A stretch of 64,000 nucleotides of DNA from Amycolatopsis dendrobii (GCF_014145675.1 NZ_JACGZW010000003.1:676472-740471); one strand, 5' to 3'; positions 25,991 through 34,955 are shown, counted from the stretch's first letter. A program made the numbers and translations. The notes: a model not told the origin generated them from the sequence alone.

Positions 25991-28155
25991 CGCTCGGCCT
26001 TCCCTACGGTGTAGGCGTTGCTGATCGTTTGAGTGATCGCGTTGCCCGCGAGATCCCGCGCGGTTACCTTCAGCGAGGGCGAAGTACCGGCCGGCGGATT
26101 CCGCCAGACCGCTGCGTATTCGCCGAAGAGACCGAAGACCTGCGCGGGCTGCCAGGTGGCCCCGTTGTCGACGGACACCGAAACCGTCGCCGAGGTGATC
26201 GGCGAATGCGAACCGGCACCGCTGTAGGACGCGTGGCCGACGTGCAGTTCGAGCACCTGTACCGGTGAGGACGACGTCGTGGAGAGATCGGAATCCAGCC
26301 GGTAGTCGACGGTCAGCGCACCGAGGATCCGGCACGGCTGCGCTGGATCGCTGGCCCGGCAGCGATGCGGGTTCGGCAACGCGGCACCCGCGGCCGGGTC
26401 GTACTGCAGGGTCAGTTCGGTGCGCAGCTTTCCGGCTTGGCTGACGCCGGGGTCAGCGGTCCGGTCGACGTCCAGTACGCCGCGGAAGGTCGCGCGCGTC
26501 TTCGGCACCTCGACCGACGCGCCGTAGGCGCCGTCCTGATCGAAGACCTGCTGCTCGTCGCGGTACAAGGAAAAATGCAGCCGCGGAGCGTAGAACAACG
26601 GGATCGCGGTGTGGTCCGGCACGCTGTCCCGCAATTCCGGGATGGCGACCGAAACGGTGCCGCCGGAGTAGCAGGCCTCGCACTGCCGGTCCCGCCGCCA
26701 CTGGCCGAGACCGGCGGACAGCGGGCCGCGGGACCAGTCGACGGTCGTGGTGCTGCCCGGCCGATAAGGGTGCGGATCGGCGGTCATCAGCTGATACGAA
26801 GAGCCTTTTTGTTCGTACTGCACCCATTCCTTGGTGTGCGAGGTGCCGAGGTAGTCGGTCAGCACCCCGGGAGCGGGGACGAAGAAGCCGCTCGCGCCGA
26901 GGCCGTGCCGCTGGATCACCGGGTCGACCGGGCCGCTGTCGATCGCGACCGGCATCTTGTCCGCGGGATCGGCGTACATCCGGTCGCGGACCGTCGCGAG
27001 TTCGCTGTCCTCAGTGGAAAACGACTGGTTCTCGGAGATGCCTTCGGTGGCGAAGGAAAGATCGACGCGGTACCGGTCTTCGGGCTTGGGCGCTTTGCCG
27101 CCCCATTGCACGACGTAGTGCAACAGGCCCTGATCCGGCTTCGCCACCGGCCGCACGTACTGCTTGGTCCTGCTGCCCGCGATGCCGATGGCGAATCCGC
27201 GGCCGGCGGAGTCCTCGCGGAAGAAATTGGCGGTGAGCAAGTCCTGCGTCGTCGACTTCGGCGCGGCCACCTTGACCTCGGCGGTCGCGTACTTCTCCTC
27301 GACGGTCAGGGTCTGCACGTCCGGCGAATCGCCGACGACGAAGCCCTCGAGCCACGACGTCCGCGTGGCGACCACGCTTCCCGTGCTGTCGAAGTCGGAG
27401 AAGGTCGCGGACGCGGCGTAGCGCCCCTCGGGAACCGCGATCCGGGTGACGCCGTCGACGTCGACGTGCCGCAGCAGCTTGGCCGAGGAATCGGTGTTGA
27501 TCAGCGAGACGATGCCGTTGACCGAGCGGCCCCGCAGATCGGCGAGGCGGAGTTCGAGGATCTTCATCGGGTAGCGCGGCTGCTGTTCGCGGGGCGCACC
27601 GGCCAGCCGGATCGTCGCGGGCAGCGCGCTGCTGCCGGCCGGACGTCCGGCGGACGCGTCGTCCGCGAGGCGTCGGTGCAGGTCAGCGGTGAATTCGGCG
27701 GCGGAAGCGAGGTACCCGGTCGCGGTGTTCCCAGCGGACGAGGTGAGCGTGATGCCGGGCAGCACCGCCGGGGCCGCGCCGGCCGGGAAGGTGACCTCCA
27801 GCGGCGTGTTCCCGGGCTGCGTCCGCGCCAGCGCGGTGACGTCGAACAGTGCTTTGTCCAGCTTTCCGAGAAACGGAACGGCGTCGCTCGGAATGACGTA
27901 ACGGTCGCCGCCGTCGGCTTGATACGACTGAAAAGCGGTGCGCGGCGGCGACGAAAGGGCGTAATTCGTAGCGCCATTCGGTCCCGGGAAAACCGTGACC
28001 CGGTCCCCCGTCACCAGCGTCACTTCCCGCGCTCGCGGCGCCGCTGCGAAGGGCACGGTCTCGGCGACCGCAGGCGGTGGCAGCAAAGCGGAACCGCCCA
28101 GCACCAGGACGGCCGACACGAGCGCGCGGCGTCTTCCGGAAACCCGTCCTCCCAT
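25987..28155 (-). CDS. Secreted protein with S8-peptidase-like flanking regions but no catalytic domain
   Basis: A 722-residue exported protein with signal peptide about 1-31 (VLVLGGSALLPPPAVAE). REVTLVTGDRVTVFPG and KLDKALFDVTALA resemble the N-terminal region of large actinobacterial S8 peptidases. The later LRGRSVNGIVSLIN..VPEGRYAASATFSDFD region resembles the segment after their catalytic domain. No Asp, His or Ser catalytic blocks lie between. The C-terminal part is beta-rich (VSVSVDNGATWQPA). Similarity is from memory. It is coupled by ATGA to the S53 peptidase, so it may assist, anchor or inhibit that enzyme. GAGGAG eight bases before ATG supports the start. Confidence 0.55.
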   Translation of the reverse strand: MGGRVSGRRRALVSAVLVLGGSALLPPPAVAETVPFAAAPRAREVTLVTGDRVTVFPGPNGATNYALSSPPRTAFQSYQADGGDRYVIPSDAVPFLGKLDKALFDVTALARTQPGNTPLEVTFPAGAAPAVLPGITLTSSAGNTATGYLASAAEFTADLHRRLADDASAGRPAGSSALPATIRLAGAPREQQPRYPMKILELRLADLRGRSVNGIVSLINTDSSAKLLRHVDVDGVTRIAVPEGRYAASATFSDFDSTGSVVATRTSWLEGFVVGDSPDVQTLTVEEKYATAEVKVAAPKSTTQDLLTANFFREDSAGRGFAIGIAGSRTKQYVRPVAKPDQGLLHYVVQWGGKAPKPEDRYRVDLSFATEGISENQSFSTEDSELATVRDRMYADPADKMPVAIDSGPVDPVIQRHGLGASGFFVPAPGVLTDYLGTSHTKEWVQYEQKGSSYQLMTADPHPYRPGSTTTVDWSRGPLSAGLGQWRRDRQCEACYSGGTVSVAIPELRDSVPDHTAIPLFYAPRLHFSLYRDEQQVFDQDGAYGASVEVPKTRATFRGVLDVDRTADPGVSQAGKLRTELTLQYDPAAGAALPNPHRCRASDPAQPCRILGALTVDYRLDSDLSTTSSSPVQVLELHVGHASYSGAGSHSPITSATVSVSVDNGATWQPAQVFGLFGEYAAVWRNPPAGTSPSLKVTARDLAGNAITQTISNAYTVGKAER

Positions 28156-28307
28156 GCCCGATGCTCCTCTCCAGCATGCGGCCGAGCAGGATTTTCAGGA
28201 CGGTTCACGACGATGGACCGAGCGAATTGACCGCGTCAACGGAAAACGCGGTTTCTGTCCGGACGGGCAATTGTTGTCAGCCCGCCGGCGAGCAATGCGG
28301 GAAGGAG

Positions 28308-28685
28308 CTAGAACGCCATCGCCTGCGCGCGCCGCTTCACCTCGGTGCCGTGGCTGGTGCGCAGCGCGTTGATCGGCGTGCTGCCCGGCAGCGTGTCGTC
28401 GGCGGTGAAGAGCCAGCGCAGCATCTCGGTGCGGCTGAACCCGGAGTCGGCGAGCACGGTGATGGTGCCGCCCAGTCCCTTGACGACGCCGTCCTTCACG
28501 AAGAAATCGCCGGGCACGCAGAGTTCGCCCTTGCGCCGGACAGCGATCAATTCGCCGTCCCGCAGCATCTGGCGCACCTTGTTGGCCGACACGCCCAATG
28601 CGGCCGCCACCTCCGGCAACGGCTTGACCGCGACCGCGGCGTCGAGGATGTCGTCGGCGACAGGAATCCCACTCACACGTGACAC
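28308..28685 (-). CDS. Rv2175c-like winged-helix DNA-binding protein
   Basis: A 125-residue protein. The N-terminal half holds a helix-turn-helix (VAAALGVSANKVRQMLRDGEL) and the whole looks like mycobacterial Rv2175c, a DNA-binding protein known to be phosphorylated by PknL. It lies head-to-head with a PknL-like kinase, as in M. tuberculosis. The GTG at 28685 follows GGGGGAA by nine bases; the ATG at 28712 is less well supported. Whether the phospho-acceptor Thr near the N-terminus is kept depends on the true start: this start gives SRVSG with serines but no Thr. Confidence 0.75.
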   Translation of the reverse strand: MSRVSGIPVADDILDAAVAVKPLPEVAAALGVSANKVRQMLRDGELIAVRRKGELCVPGDFFVKDGVVKGLGGTITVLADSGFSRTEMLRWLFTADDTLPGSTPINALRTSHGTEVKRRAQAMAF

Positions 28686-28754
28686 TGTGCCACATTCCCC
28701 CGTCCGGACCACTGCTACGCACGGGTGACCCGCCCCGGCACGCGCGGCCTTCCG

Positions 28755-28760
28755 TACGAT
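28755..28760 (+). promoter_or_regulatory. Leaderless -10 element (TACGAT) of the PASTA kinase gene
   Basis: TACGAT, eight bases, then GTG 28769; no ribosome site. It lies in the 83-bp divergent region shared with the Rv2175c-like gene. Confidence 0.5.
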
Positions 28761-28768
28761 TGCCCACC

Positions 28769-30790
28769 GTGACGCGCACCCAGCCCAGCCTCGTCGGCAC
28801 CCTGCTCGAACGCCGGTACCGCGTTGACCAGCTGCTGGCCAGGGGCGGGATGTCGGCCGTCTACCGGGGCCTCGACACCCGTCTCGACCGGGCGGTGGCG
28901 ATCAAGATCATGGATCCCCGGTTCGCCGACGACCGGTCGTTCGTCGACCGGTTCGTGCGCGAAGCGCGTTCGGCCGCCCAGTTGCACCACCCGAACGTGG
29001 TAGCCGTGCACGACCAGGGCTTCGACACCCCGGCAGGCCAGGACTCCGGCCTCGCCTTCCTGGTGATGGAGCTGGTCAACGGCGGCACGCTGCGCGATCT
29101 GCTGGACGAACAGGGCCAGCTCGACGTCTCGCTCGCGCTGAGCGTCGCGGAGCCGGTGCTGGCCGCGCTGGCCGCCGCGCACACCGCCGGGCTGGTGCAC
29201 CGCGACGTCAAGCCCGAGAACGTGCTGATCGGCCGCAGCGGGCAGCTGGCGGGCGGCGTGGTCAAGGTCGGCGACTTCGGCCTGGTCCGCGCGGTGGCCA
29301 GCGCGGGCACCACCAGCTCCAGCGTCATTCTCGGCACCGTCGGCTACCTGGCCCCCGAACAGGTCGCCACCGGCGACACCACGGCCCGCAGCGACGTCTA
29401 TTCGGCGGGCATCCTGCTGTACGAGATGCTCACCGGCCGGCTGCCCTACACCGGCGACACCGCGATCTCGGTCGCCTACCGGCACGTGAACGACGACGTC
29501 CCCCGGCCGAGCGAGCTGCGGCCGGACCTGCCGCCGGTGCTCGACGACCTGATCCTGCGCGCCACCCGCCGCGATCCGGAGCAGCGCCCGGCCGACGGAG
29601 GCGAGTTCCTGGCCCAGCTGCAGGCCGCGCGCGCCGAACTGGGGCTGCAGCCGGTCGCGGTGCCGGTGCCTCCGCCGCCGGACGGCGACCGGGTGTCGGA
29701 CGTCGAACGCACCCTCCCGAACATCCCGGCCGTCCAGCAGAACGTCCCGCTGGGCCAGCAGACCATGCCGGTCTCCGGACCTCGCGGCACGCGCGCCATG
29801 ACCCGCGCCGTGCCCGCGTCGCCGCCCCCGCCGGCACCGCCGCGCGCCGCGCCCGCCGCCGCGCCGGACGAGCCGCGAAAGCCGCGGGACAAGCGCAAAC
29901 TGATCGCGCTCGCGGTCGCCGGGGTCCTGGTCCTCGGCGGGCTGATCGGCGCGTTCGCGTTCATCCTCAGCGATTCCAAGGTCACGACCACGACGGTGCC
30001 GAAGCTCGCCGGGCTGACCCAGGCCGAAGCGGGCGACCAGTTGCGCGCGGCGAAGCTGAACCCGCGCTACAGCCAGGAGTTCGACAACACGGTCGAGGCC
30101 AACAAGGTCATCAAGGTGGATCCGGCCCCTGGCACCACGCTCGACCAGGACGCCACCGTGTCCGTCGTGGTGTCGAAGGGCAAGCCGAAGGTGCCGAACA
30201 TCCAGGTCGGCACCGCGCTCGACACGGCGACGAAGGCGATCCAGGAGCAGAAGCTCACGGTCGTCCAGGGCACGCCGGAATACAGCGACACCGCGCCGCA
30301 AGGCACCGTCGTGAGCGTGAGCCCGGCGGCGGGCACGCCGGTGGACGTCGGCGGCCAGGTCACGCTGGTGCTGTCCAAGGGGCCGGAACCGCTTCCGCCG
30401 GTCCCGGACGTCACCGGGCGGTCGAAGGACGAGGCGTTCCAGATCCTCAAGCAGGCCGGATTCCAGCCGCAGGACGGCGGCGAGGAGTTCTCGCAGACCG
30501 TGCCCGCGGGGGCGGTCACCCGCACCGACCCGGGCTCGGGTTCGCCGGGGACCAAGAAGGTCAAGGTCTACGTCTCGAACGCGGTGCAGGTCCCGGACGT
30601 CCGGTACCGCCCGTTCGACCAGGCCGCGGACCTGCTCAAACAGGCCGGGCTCGACGTCGACCGCAAGGGCGGCGACGGCAACGGCCACGGGCACGGCGGC
30701 GGCTTCAGCTTCGTGCTGGAGCAGGACCCGGCCCCCGGCTCGTTCGTGCCCAAGGGCACCAAGGTCAAGATCCGGGGGTTCGGCGGATGA
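28769..30790 (+). CDS. Ser/Thr kinase with four PASTA domains (PknL-like)
   Basis: A 673-residue Hanks-type kinase. The Gly loop is ARGGMSAVY (24-32), with the ATP lysine Lys46, HRDVKPEN (144-151), DFG (169-171), a TTSSS activation loop (181-185) and APE (195-197). A Pro-rich linker leads to one membrane helix (about 377-400). Four extracellular PASTA repeats then begin at about 409, 474, 544 and 608. PASTA domains bind muropeptides or lipid II. M. tuberculosis PknL at the same locus lacks PASTA domains, while Streptomyces homologues have them. The TGA overlaps the next ATG. Confidence 0.92.
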   Translation: MTRTQPSLVGTLLERRYRVDQLLARGGMSAVYRGLDTRLDRAVAIKIMDPRFADDRSFVDRFVREARSAAQLHHPNVVAVHDQGFDTPAGQDSGLAFLVMELVNGGTLRDLLDEQGQLDVSLALSVAEPVLAALAAAHTAGLVHRDVKPENVLIGRSGQLAGGVVKVGDFGLVRAVASAGTTSSSVILGTVGYLAPEQVATGDTTARSDVYSAGILLYEMLTGRLPYTGDTAISVAYRHVNDDVPRPSELRPDLPPVLDDLILRATRRDPEQRPADGGEFLAQLQAARAELGLQPVAVPVPPPPDGDRVSDVERTLPNIPAVQQNVPLGQQTMPVSGPRGTRAMTRAVPASPPPPAPPRAAPAAAPDEPRKPRDKRKLIALAVAGVLVLGGLIGAFAFILSDSKVTTTTVPKLAGLTQAEAGDQLRAAKLNPRYSQEFDNTVEANKVIKVDPAPGTTLDQDATVSVVVSKGKPKVPNIQVGTALDTATKAIQEQKLTVVQGTPEYSDTAPQGTVVSVSPAAGTPVDVGGQVTLVLSKGPEPLPPVPDVTGRSKDEAFQILKQAGFQPQDGGEEFSQTVPAGAVTRTDPGSGSPGTKKVKVYVSNAVQVPDVRYRPFDQAADLLKQAGLDVDRKGGDGNGHGHGGGFSFVLEQDPAPGSFVPKGTKVKIRGFGG

Positions 30791-30996
30791 TCGGCAGCCG
30801 CGGCCGGGTGACCGGCACCGTCGGGCCGGGGCTGATCGGCGAGGTGCTGCTCAGCGTCCGCGGCGGCACCGAGGCCTTCTACGCCTATCCCGCCGACCCG
30901 GACACCAGTTTCGCCGTCGGTACACCCGTTCTGGTGGTCGATTTCGAGCCTCCGCGCACGGTCTACGTGGAAAGGTGGCAACCGTTGCGCGCTTGA
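30787..30996 (+). CDS. NfeD-like small beta-barrel (OB-fold) protein
   Basis: A 69-residue protein overlapping the kinase stop as ATGA. GSRGRVTGTVGPG..GEVLL and the ending VGTPVLVVDFEPPRTVYVERW match the short soluble C-terminal OB domain of NfeD proteins. It has no membrane helix of its own, although NfeD usually does. NfeD proteins almost always sit next to flotillin or stomatin genes, and one follows 66 bp downstream. Confidence 0.7.
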   Translation: MIGSRGRVTGTVGPGLIGEVLLSVRGGTEAFYAYPADPDTSFAVGTPVLVVDFEPPRTVYVERWQPLRA

Positions 30997-31062
30997 CCGC
31001 GTCGCAGTGCTGACGGCGCCTCAGCGCCGTGCCAGCTGAATACGGAAAGTGCGGCGAGGGCT

Positions 31063-32538
31063 ATGGAAATCTGGGTCATCGTGGTGATCGCGGTCGTGGC
31101 CGTGATCCTGCTGTTCGGGCTCCTGCGGATCCTGTACAAGGTCGCGGAGCCGAACGAGGCGCTCATCATCTCCGGCTGGGGCGTCCGGGTCGAGCGCACC
31201 GAGACCGCCGACAGCCTCGGGTTCAAGATCGTCACCGGCCGCGGCGTGAACGTGCTGCCGGGCTTCCAGACCGCGCGCAGGCTGTCGCTGGACACCCGAG
31301 GGGTGAACCTGCAGGTCTCGTGCGTGACGAAACAGGGTCTGCCGGTCACCGTGCGCGCGGTCGTAATCTACAAGGTCGGCGACGATTTCGCCTCGATCGC
31401 GAACGCCGCCCGCCGGTTCCTCGACCAGCAGAAGGGCATGAACGACACCATCCACGAGCTGTTCTCCGGCCACCTGCGGTCGATCGTGGGCGGGCTGACC
31501 ATCGAGGAGATGATCCACAACCGCGACGCGCTGACCGGCGAGGTCCGCCAGTCGTCGGCCACCGAGATGATCAAGCTCGGGCTGATCGTGGACTCGCTGC
31601 AGATCCAGGAGATCGACGACGAGTCCGGCTACATCGTCAACCTCGGCAAACCGCACGCGGCCGCGATCGCCGCCGCCGCGCGGATCGCCGAGGCCCAGCG
31701 CGACCAGGAGGCCACCGAGGCCGAGCAGGTCGCCGCCGCGCGCAAGGCGGGCGCGATCCGGGAAAGCCAGATCCAGCAGGCCGGGTACCAGGCCGAGGTG
31801 GACCAGGCCAAGGCGAAGGCGAGCCAGTCCGGCCCGCTGGCCGAGGCGACCGCGCGCCAGGAGGTCGTGGTCCAGGAGACCAGGGCCGCCGAACTCGAGG
31901 CGGCGCTGTCCGAGCAGCGGCTGCAGTCGCAGGTCCGCAAACCGGCCGACGCGAAGGCGTACGAAACGCGCACCACCGCCGACGCGGAACGCGACGCGCA
32001 AATCGCCCGCGCGCAGGCACAGGCGAAGGAAACCGAGCTGCGGGCGGGCGCGGACGCGACCCGGGTCAAGACCGCGGCGGACGCCGAAGCGCAGGCCACG
32101 AAGGCACGCGCGGAAGCCAGCGCGAGTGCGACGAAGGCCACTGGCGAGGCCGAAGCGGCGGCGGCCAAGGCGAAGGGGCTCGCGGACGCCGAAGCGGCGA
32201 AAGCCAAAGGTCTGGCCGAAGCCGAGGCGGCGAAAGCGAAGGGACTCGCCGAGGCCGAGTCGATCAAGGCGCGCGCGGCCGCACTGGCGGAGAACCAGGA
32301 GGCTGTGGTAGCACAACAGCTGGCCGAGCGCTGGCCGGAAATCGTCGAAGCCGGCGCACAGGCCTTCGGCAATGTCGACCACATGGTGGTCCTGAACGGC
32401 GCGGACGGGATGTCGGACATGTTCACCAAGGCGCTCTCCCTCGGCGGCACGGGCCTCGGCCTCGCCCGCCAGCTGATGGACGCCATGGGCCCCAAGCAGT
32501 CCGGTTCCGACGGCGGCCTCGCCCCTCGCGAGGACTGA
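31063..32538 (+). CDS. Flotillin-like SPFH protein
   Basis: A 491-residue SPFH protein. One N-terminal membrane helix (3-22) is followed by the SPFH/band-7 domain (about 25-200) and a long Ala/Glu/Lys coiled coil with EA-rich repeats (about 200-420), then a conserved flotillin C-terminus (WPEIVEAGAQAFGNVDHMVVLNG). Flotillins scaffold membrane microdomains. It lies downstream of a transmembrane kinase and an NfeD-like gene, which suggests the kinase acts in such domains. Its TGA overlaps the next ATG. Confidence 0.9.
   Translation: MEIWVIVVIAVVAVILLFGLLRILYKVAEPNEALIISGWGVRVERTETADSLGFKIVTGRGVNVLPGFQTARRLSLDTRGVNLQVSCVTKQGLPVTVRAVVIYKVGDDFASIANAARRFLDQQKGMNDTIHELFSGHLRSIVGGLTIEEMIHNRDALTGEVRQSSATEMIKLGLIVDSLQIQEIDDESGYIVNLGKPHAAAIAAAARIAEAQRDQEATEAEQVAAARKAGAIRESQIQQAGYQAEVDQAKAKASQSGPLAEATARQEVVVQETRAAELEAALSEQRLQSQVRKPADAKAYETRTTADAERDAQIARAQAQAKETELRAGADATRVKTAADAEAQATKARAEASASATKATGEAEAAAAKAKGLADAEAAKAKGLAEAEAAKAKGLAEAESIKARAAALAENQEAVVAQQLAERWPEIVEAGAQAFGNVDHMVVLNGADGMSDMFTKALSLGGTGLGLARQLMDAMGPKQSGSDGGLAPRED
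32161..32259 (+). repeat. Three 33-bp tandem repeats in the flotillin coiled coil
   Basis: Three units of 11 codons (AAKAKGLAxAE) at 32161-32193, 32194-32226 and 32227-32259. Codon changes between units show drift with the amino acids retained, so the heptad-like pattern is under selection. Confidence 0.75.
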
Positions 32539-33242
32539 TGAGCTTCTTCACGGACGGTCCTCGCGAGCGACCCCTGTTCCCGGTCCGGGAACGGGAGCTG
32601 TTCGGCTACGAGGGCCGTCCGTGGACCGGCCCGCCCGCCGACCACATCGTGCCCGCGCTGGTGCCGTGGGCGACGCCGCTGGGCCGGTCCGAGCGCACCA
32701 TCGTGGCGCTGCGCGCGGTCGAGGTGTGGCCGGAGGCGATGACGCTGCGGATCGCGGTGTATTCGCGCGACCGCATGGACGGCGCGCCGCTGATCGGCCA
32801 CCGGCGCATCCCGGACTACAACTCGCTGCTGGTCGGCGTGCTGTTCCCGGACGGCGGCCGGGCCAGTTCCGAAACCGTTTCGGTGCCGAGCGCGGGCGAA
32901 CCGCACGAGCCGGTGCTGCGCGTCGAGGAAGGCAGCGGCTCGGAGTTCCGCTACGAGCATCCGGTGTTCGTGTGGCCGCTGCCCAGCGCCGGTCCGCTGA
33001 AGGTGATCGTGCAGTGGCTCGACCGCGAGATCGCCGAAACGCACACCAAACTCGACGGCGGCCGGCTGCGCGCTGCCGCGCTTGAAGCCGGCGAGCTGTG
33101 GCCGGGGCTGCCGAAGCGGCCGGGCAACGGCGTCGCGATGCGCCAGATCGCCGCCGAGGTGAACGACGCCGCCGCCGGTCCGGGTCCGGCCGCCGGACCG
33201 GGACTGCCGCAGCGGCAGCCTCGGCGCGCCACGGGCGAGTGA
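32538..33242 (+). CDS. Conserved hypothetical protein downstream of flotillin
   Basis: A 234-residue protein whose ATG overlaps the flotillin stop (TGATG). I do not recognise the family. It has no signal peptide or membrane helix. The N-terminus reads FPVRERELFGYEGRPW; the middle alternates strands (TLRIAVYSRDR, PVFVWPLPSAGPLKVIVQWLD) in an antiparallel beta style; the last 30 residues are Pro/Gly/Ala-rich. Coupling to the flotillin suggests a cytoplasmic partner of the same membrane system. Confidence 0.65.
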   Translation: MSFFTDGPRERPLFPVRERELFGYEGRPWTGPPADHIVPALVPWATPLGRSERTIVALRAVEVWPEAMTLRIAVYSRDRMDGAPLIGHRRIPDYNSLLVGVLFPDGGRASSETVSVPSAGEPHEPVLRVEEGSGSEFRYEHPVFVWPLPSAGPLKVIVQWLDREIAETHTKLDGGRLRAAALEAGELWPGLPKRPGNGVAMRQIAAEVNDAAAGPGPAAGPGLPQRQPRRATGE

Positions 33243-33359
33243 AATCCCGGGGAATTAGCGTCCTGGAAACATAACGGCCGTCCGCCGGTCATACCCGAGT
33301 AGTGTCGTGACATTCGCCCTCGACATTCGCACCCGACGCCGGACGTTGGAAGGTGGACC

Positions 33360-34640
33360 ATGGCACCTGCCCCGCTCAGCTCGCTCGATGTCGCTTTTCT
33401 TTGCCTCTCCAGGGAAACCGCGCCGATGCAGATGGGCGCGGCCCTGGTTTTCGCGCCGGACGGACCGGTGGATCCGGACCGGCTGACCGCACTGCTCGCG
33501 CGCCGGGCGGCGAATATTCCGCCGCTGCGCCGGAAAATCCGCGCGGGACTGTTCCCGCCCGGGTCCGCGACCTGGGTGGACGACCCGGATTTCCGGGCAG
33601 TGAAACACATTCGCCACCACCGGCTGACCGCGCTGTACGACCCGGACCCGCTGCCGGAGTTCGCGGCGAGGTGGATCGCCGAACCTCTTGACCCGCACCG
33701 TCCGTTGTGGGAACTCACTGTGGTGACAGGTTTTCCGGACGGAAGCTTCGCGGTGCTGCTCAAACTCCACCACGCGCTGACCGACGGAGCGGGCGCGTAC
33801 GCCGTGACGGTAGGACTCCTAGACGGATTGCCGATCCCCGAGCCCGCGCCGGCGATTCCACAGCCGCGTTCGCCGATGAGCGCGGTGCGGGATACGTTGG
33901 AGACAGCGGGAATCGCGTCGTCTGTGGTCCGGGCGGCGCGTCCGCCGTGCCTGCCGCTGGCCGCACCCGCCACCGCCGAACGGCGCCTCGGTTTCGCCCG
34001 GCTGGCGTCGGCCGATCTTCGCCGGATCCGGCGAACGCACGGCGGGACCACGAACGACGTGGTGCTCGCGGTGCTTTCCGGTGCCTTGCGCGAATGGCTT
34101 ATCAACCGCGGCATTCGCGCGACGGGACGGTCGCTGCGCGCGCTGATTCCCGTGAGTGTGCGCGGGAGAGCGGCCGGGCAATGGGGCGGGAACAAGCTTT
34201 CCGGCTATTTGTGCGATCTGCCGATCGGAATGGACGATCCGGTGCGGCGGCTGACCGAGGTGCGCGCCGCGATGACGCGCAACAAAGCCGCCGGCCCTTC
34301 ACGCGGAGCCGGGGCGTTTCCGCTGCTGGCCGACCGGATGCCCGCGGCACTGCACCGGCTCGGGACGCGGACCGCGGGGCTGGCCGCGCCGCTGCTGTTC
34401 GATCTGGTGGTGACGACCGTGCCGGTGCCGCCCGCCCGGCACGCGCTCGACGGTGCGCCCCTGACGGAGGTCTATCCGTTCGTGCCGCTGGCTCCGCATC
34501 AGGCGGTGGGCATCGCGGTGGCGCCTTATCGCGACAGTGTCCACATCGGACTGCAGGCGAACGCGGACGCGGTGGCGGATCTTGGCTCCCTGCGGGACGC
34601 GGTGGCCAAATCGGCGGCGGAACTGCTCGACGCCTCGTGA
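33360..34640 (+). CDS. Wax ester synthase / diacylglycerol acyltransferase-like (WS/DGAT)
   Basis: A 426-residue protein of the WS/DGAT family that makes storage lipids (triacylglycerol, wax esters). The acyltransferase signature HHALTDG is intact, with LSSLDVAFL at the N-terminus and the PLWELTVVTGFPDG segment before it. The C-terminal DUF1298-like region contains NKLSGYLCDLPIG. GGAAGG a few bases upstream supports ATG 33360. It is a single gene, convergent with aroG across a repeat-bearing gap. Confidence 0.85.
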   Translation: MAPAPLSSLDVAFLCLSRETAPMQMGAALVFAPDGPVDPDRLTALLARRAANIPPLRRKIRAGLFPPGSATWVDDPDFRAVKHIRHHRLTALYDPDPLPEFAARWIAEPLDPHRPLWELTVVTGFPDGSFAVLLKLHHALTDGAGAYAVTVGLLDGLPIPEPAPAIPQPRSPMSAVRDTLETAGIASSVVRAARPPCLPLAAPATAERRLGFARLASADLRRIRRTHGGTTNDVVLAVLSGALREWLINRGIRATGRSLRALIPVSVRGRAAGQWGGNKLSGYLCDLPIGMDDPVRRLTEVRAAMTRNKAAGPSRGAGAFPLLADRMPAALHRLGTRTAGLAAPLLFDLVVTTVPVPPARHALDGAPLTEVYPFVPLAPHQAVGIAVAPYRDSVHIGLQANADAVADLGSLRDAVAKSAAELLDAS

Positions 34641-34680
34641 GCGGTACGCCGCGGCTTCGGGTTGTGCGCGGTCTAGCGCC

Positions 34681-34756
34681 CCAATGCGGCATTGGGTGCG
34701 CTCAACGCACCGAACGCCACATTGGGTGCATCTGACGCACCCAATGCCACATTGGG
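34681..34756. repeat. 30-bp tandem repeat with CCCAATG/CATTGGG dyads
   Basis: Copies begin at 34681, 34711 and 34741, exactly 30 bp apart; the third is partial. Each core reads C(C/G)AA(T/C)GC(G/C)(G/A)CATTGGG and can fold on itself; the first forms a perfect CCCAATGC-G-GCATTGGG hairpin (34680-34696). Similar CATTGGG palindromes are, to my recollection, dispersed in Amycolatopsis intergenic regions. Confidence 0.7.
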
Positions 34757-34873
34757 GTTTCTCAGCAGTGCCGGGTGCGGCGGTGCTGGCCAGAGGATGT
34801 GGAGCACCGGCTGGGCCGATGGGCCGCGCGGCGCCGTCCCCGCGAAGGCATCGCGTGCCGGTCCCTGCGACCG

Positions 34874-34891
34874 GGGGGGCGAGAGCCCCCC
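34874..34891. terminator. GC hairpin between convergent WS/DGAT and aroG
   Basis: GGGGGGC-GAGA-GCCCCCC, a perfect 7-bp stem, 64 bases beyond the aroG stop on the minus strand. Confidence 0.45.
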
Positions 34892-34955
34892 ACCCGCTAC
34901 TGGGAAACCAGCCCGGTGTCCGCTCCAACCGGGATCAGCACTCTCGGTCGGAAGG

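Larger units (their letters stand above)
34641..34955. other. 315-bp non-coding gap between WS/DGAT and aroG
   Basis: It holds the 30-bp palindromic tandem repeats (34681-34756) and a short GC hairpin (34874-34891). Otherwise it is non-coding as far as I can see. Open frames crossing it are repeat-driven. Confidence 0.6.

Noticed and set aside
26365..28230. 621-codon plus-strand frame antisense to the secreted S8-like protein
   Set aside because: No ribosome site or motif; the minus-strand product has a signal peptide and beta-rich domains.
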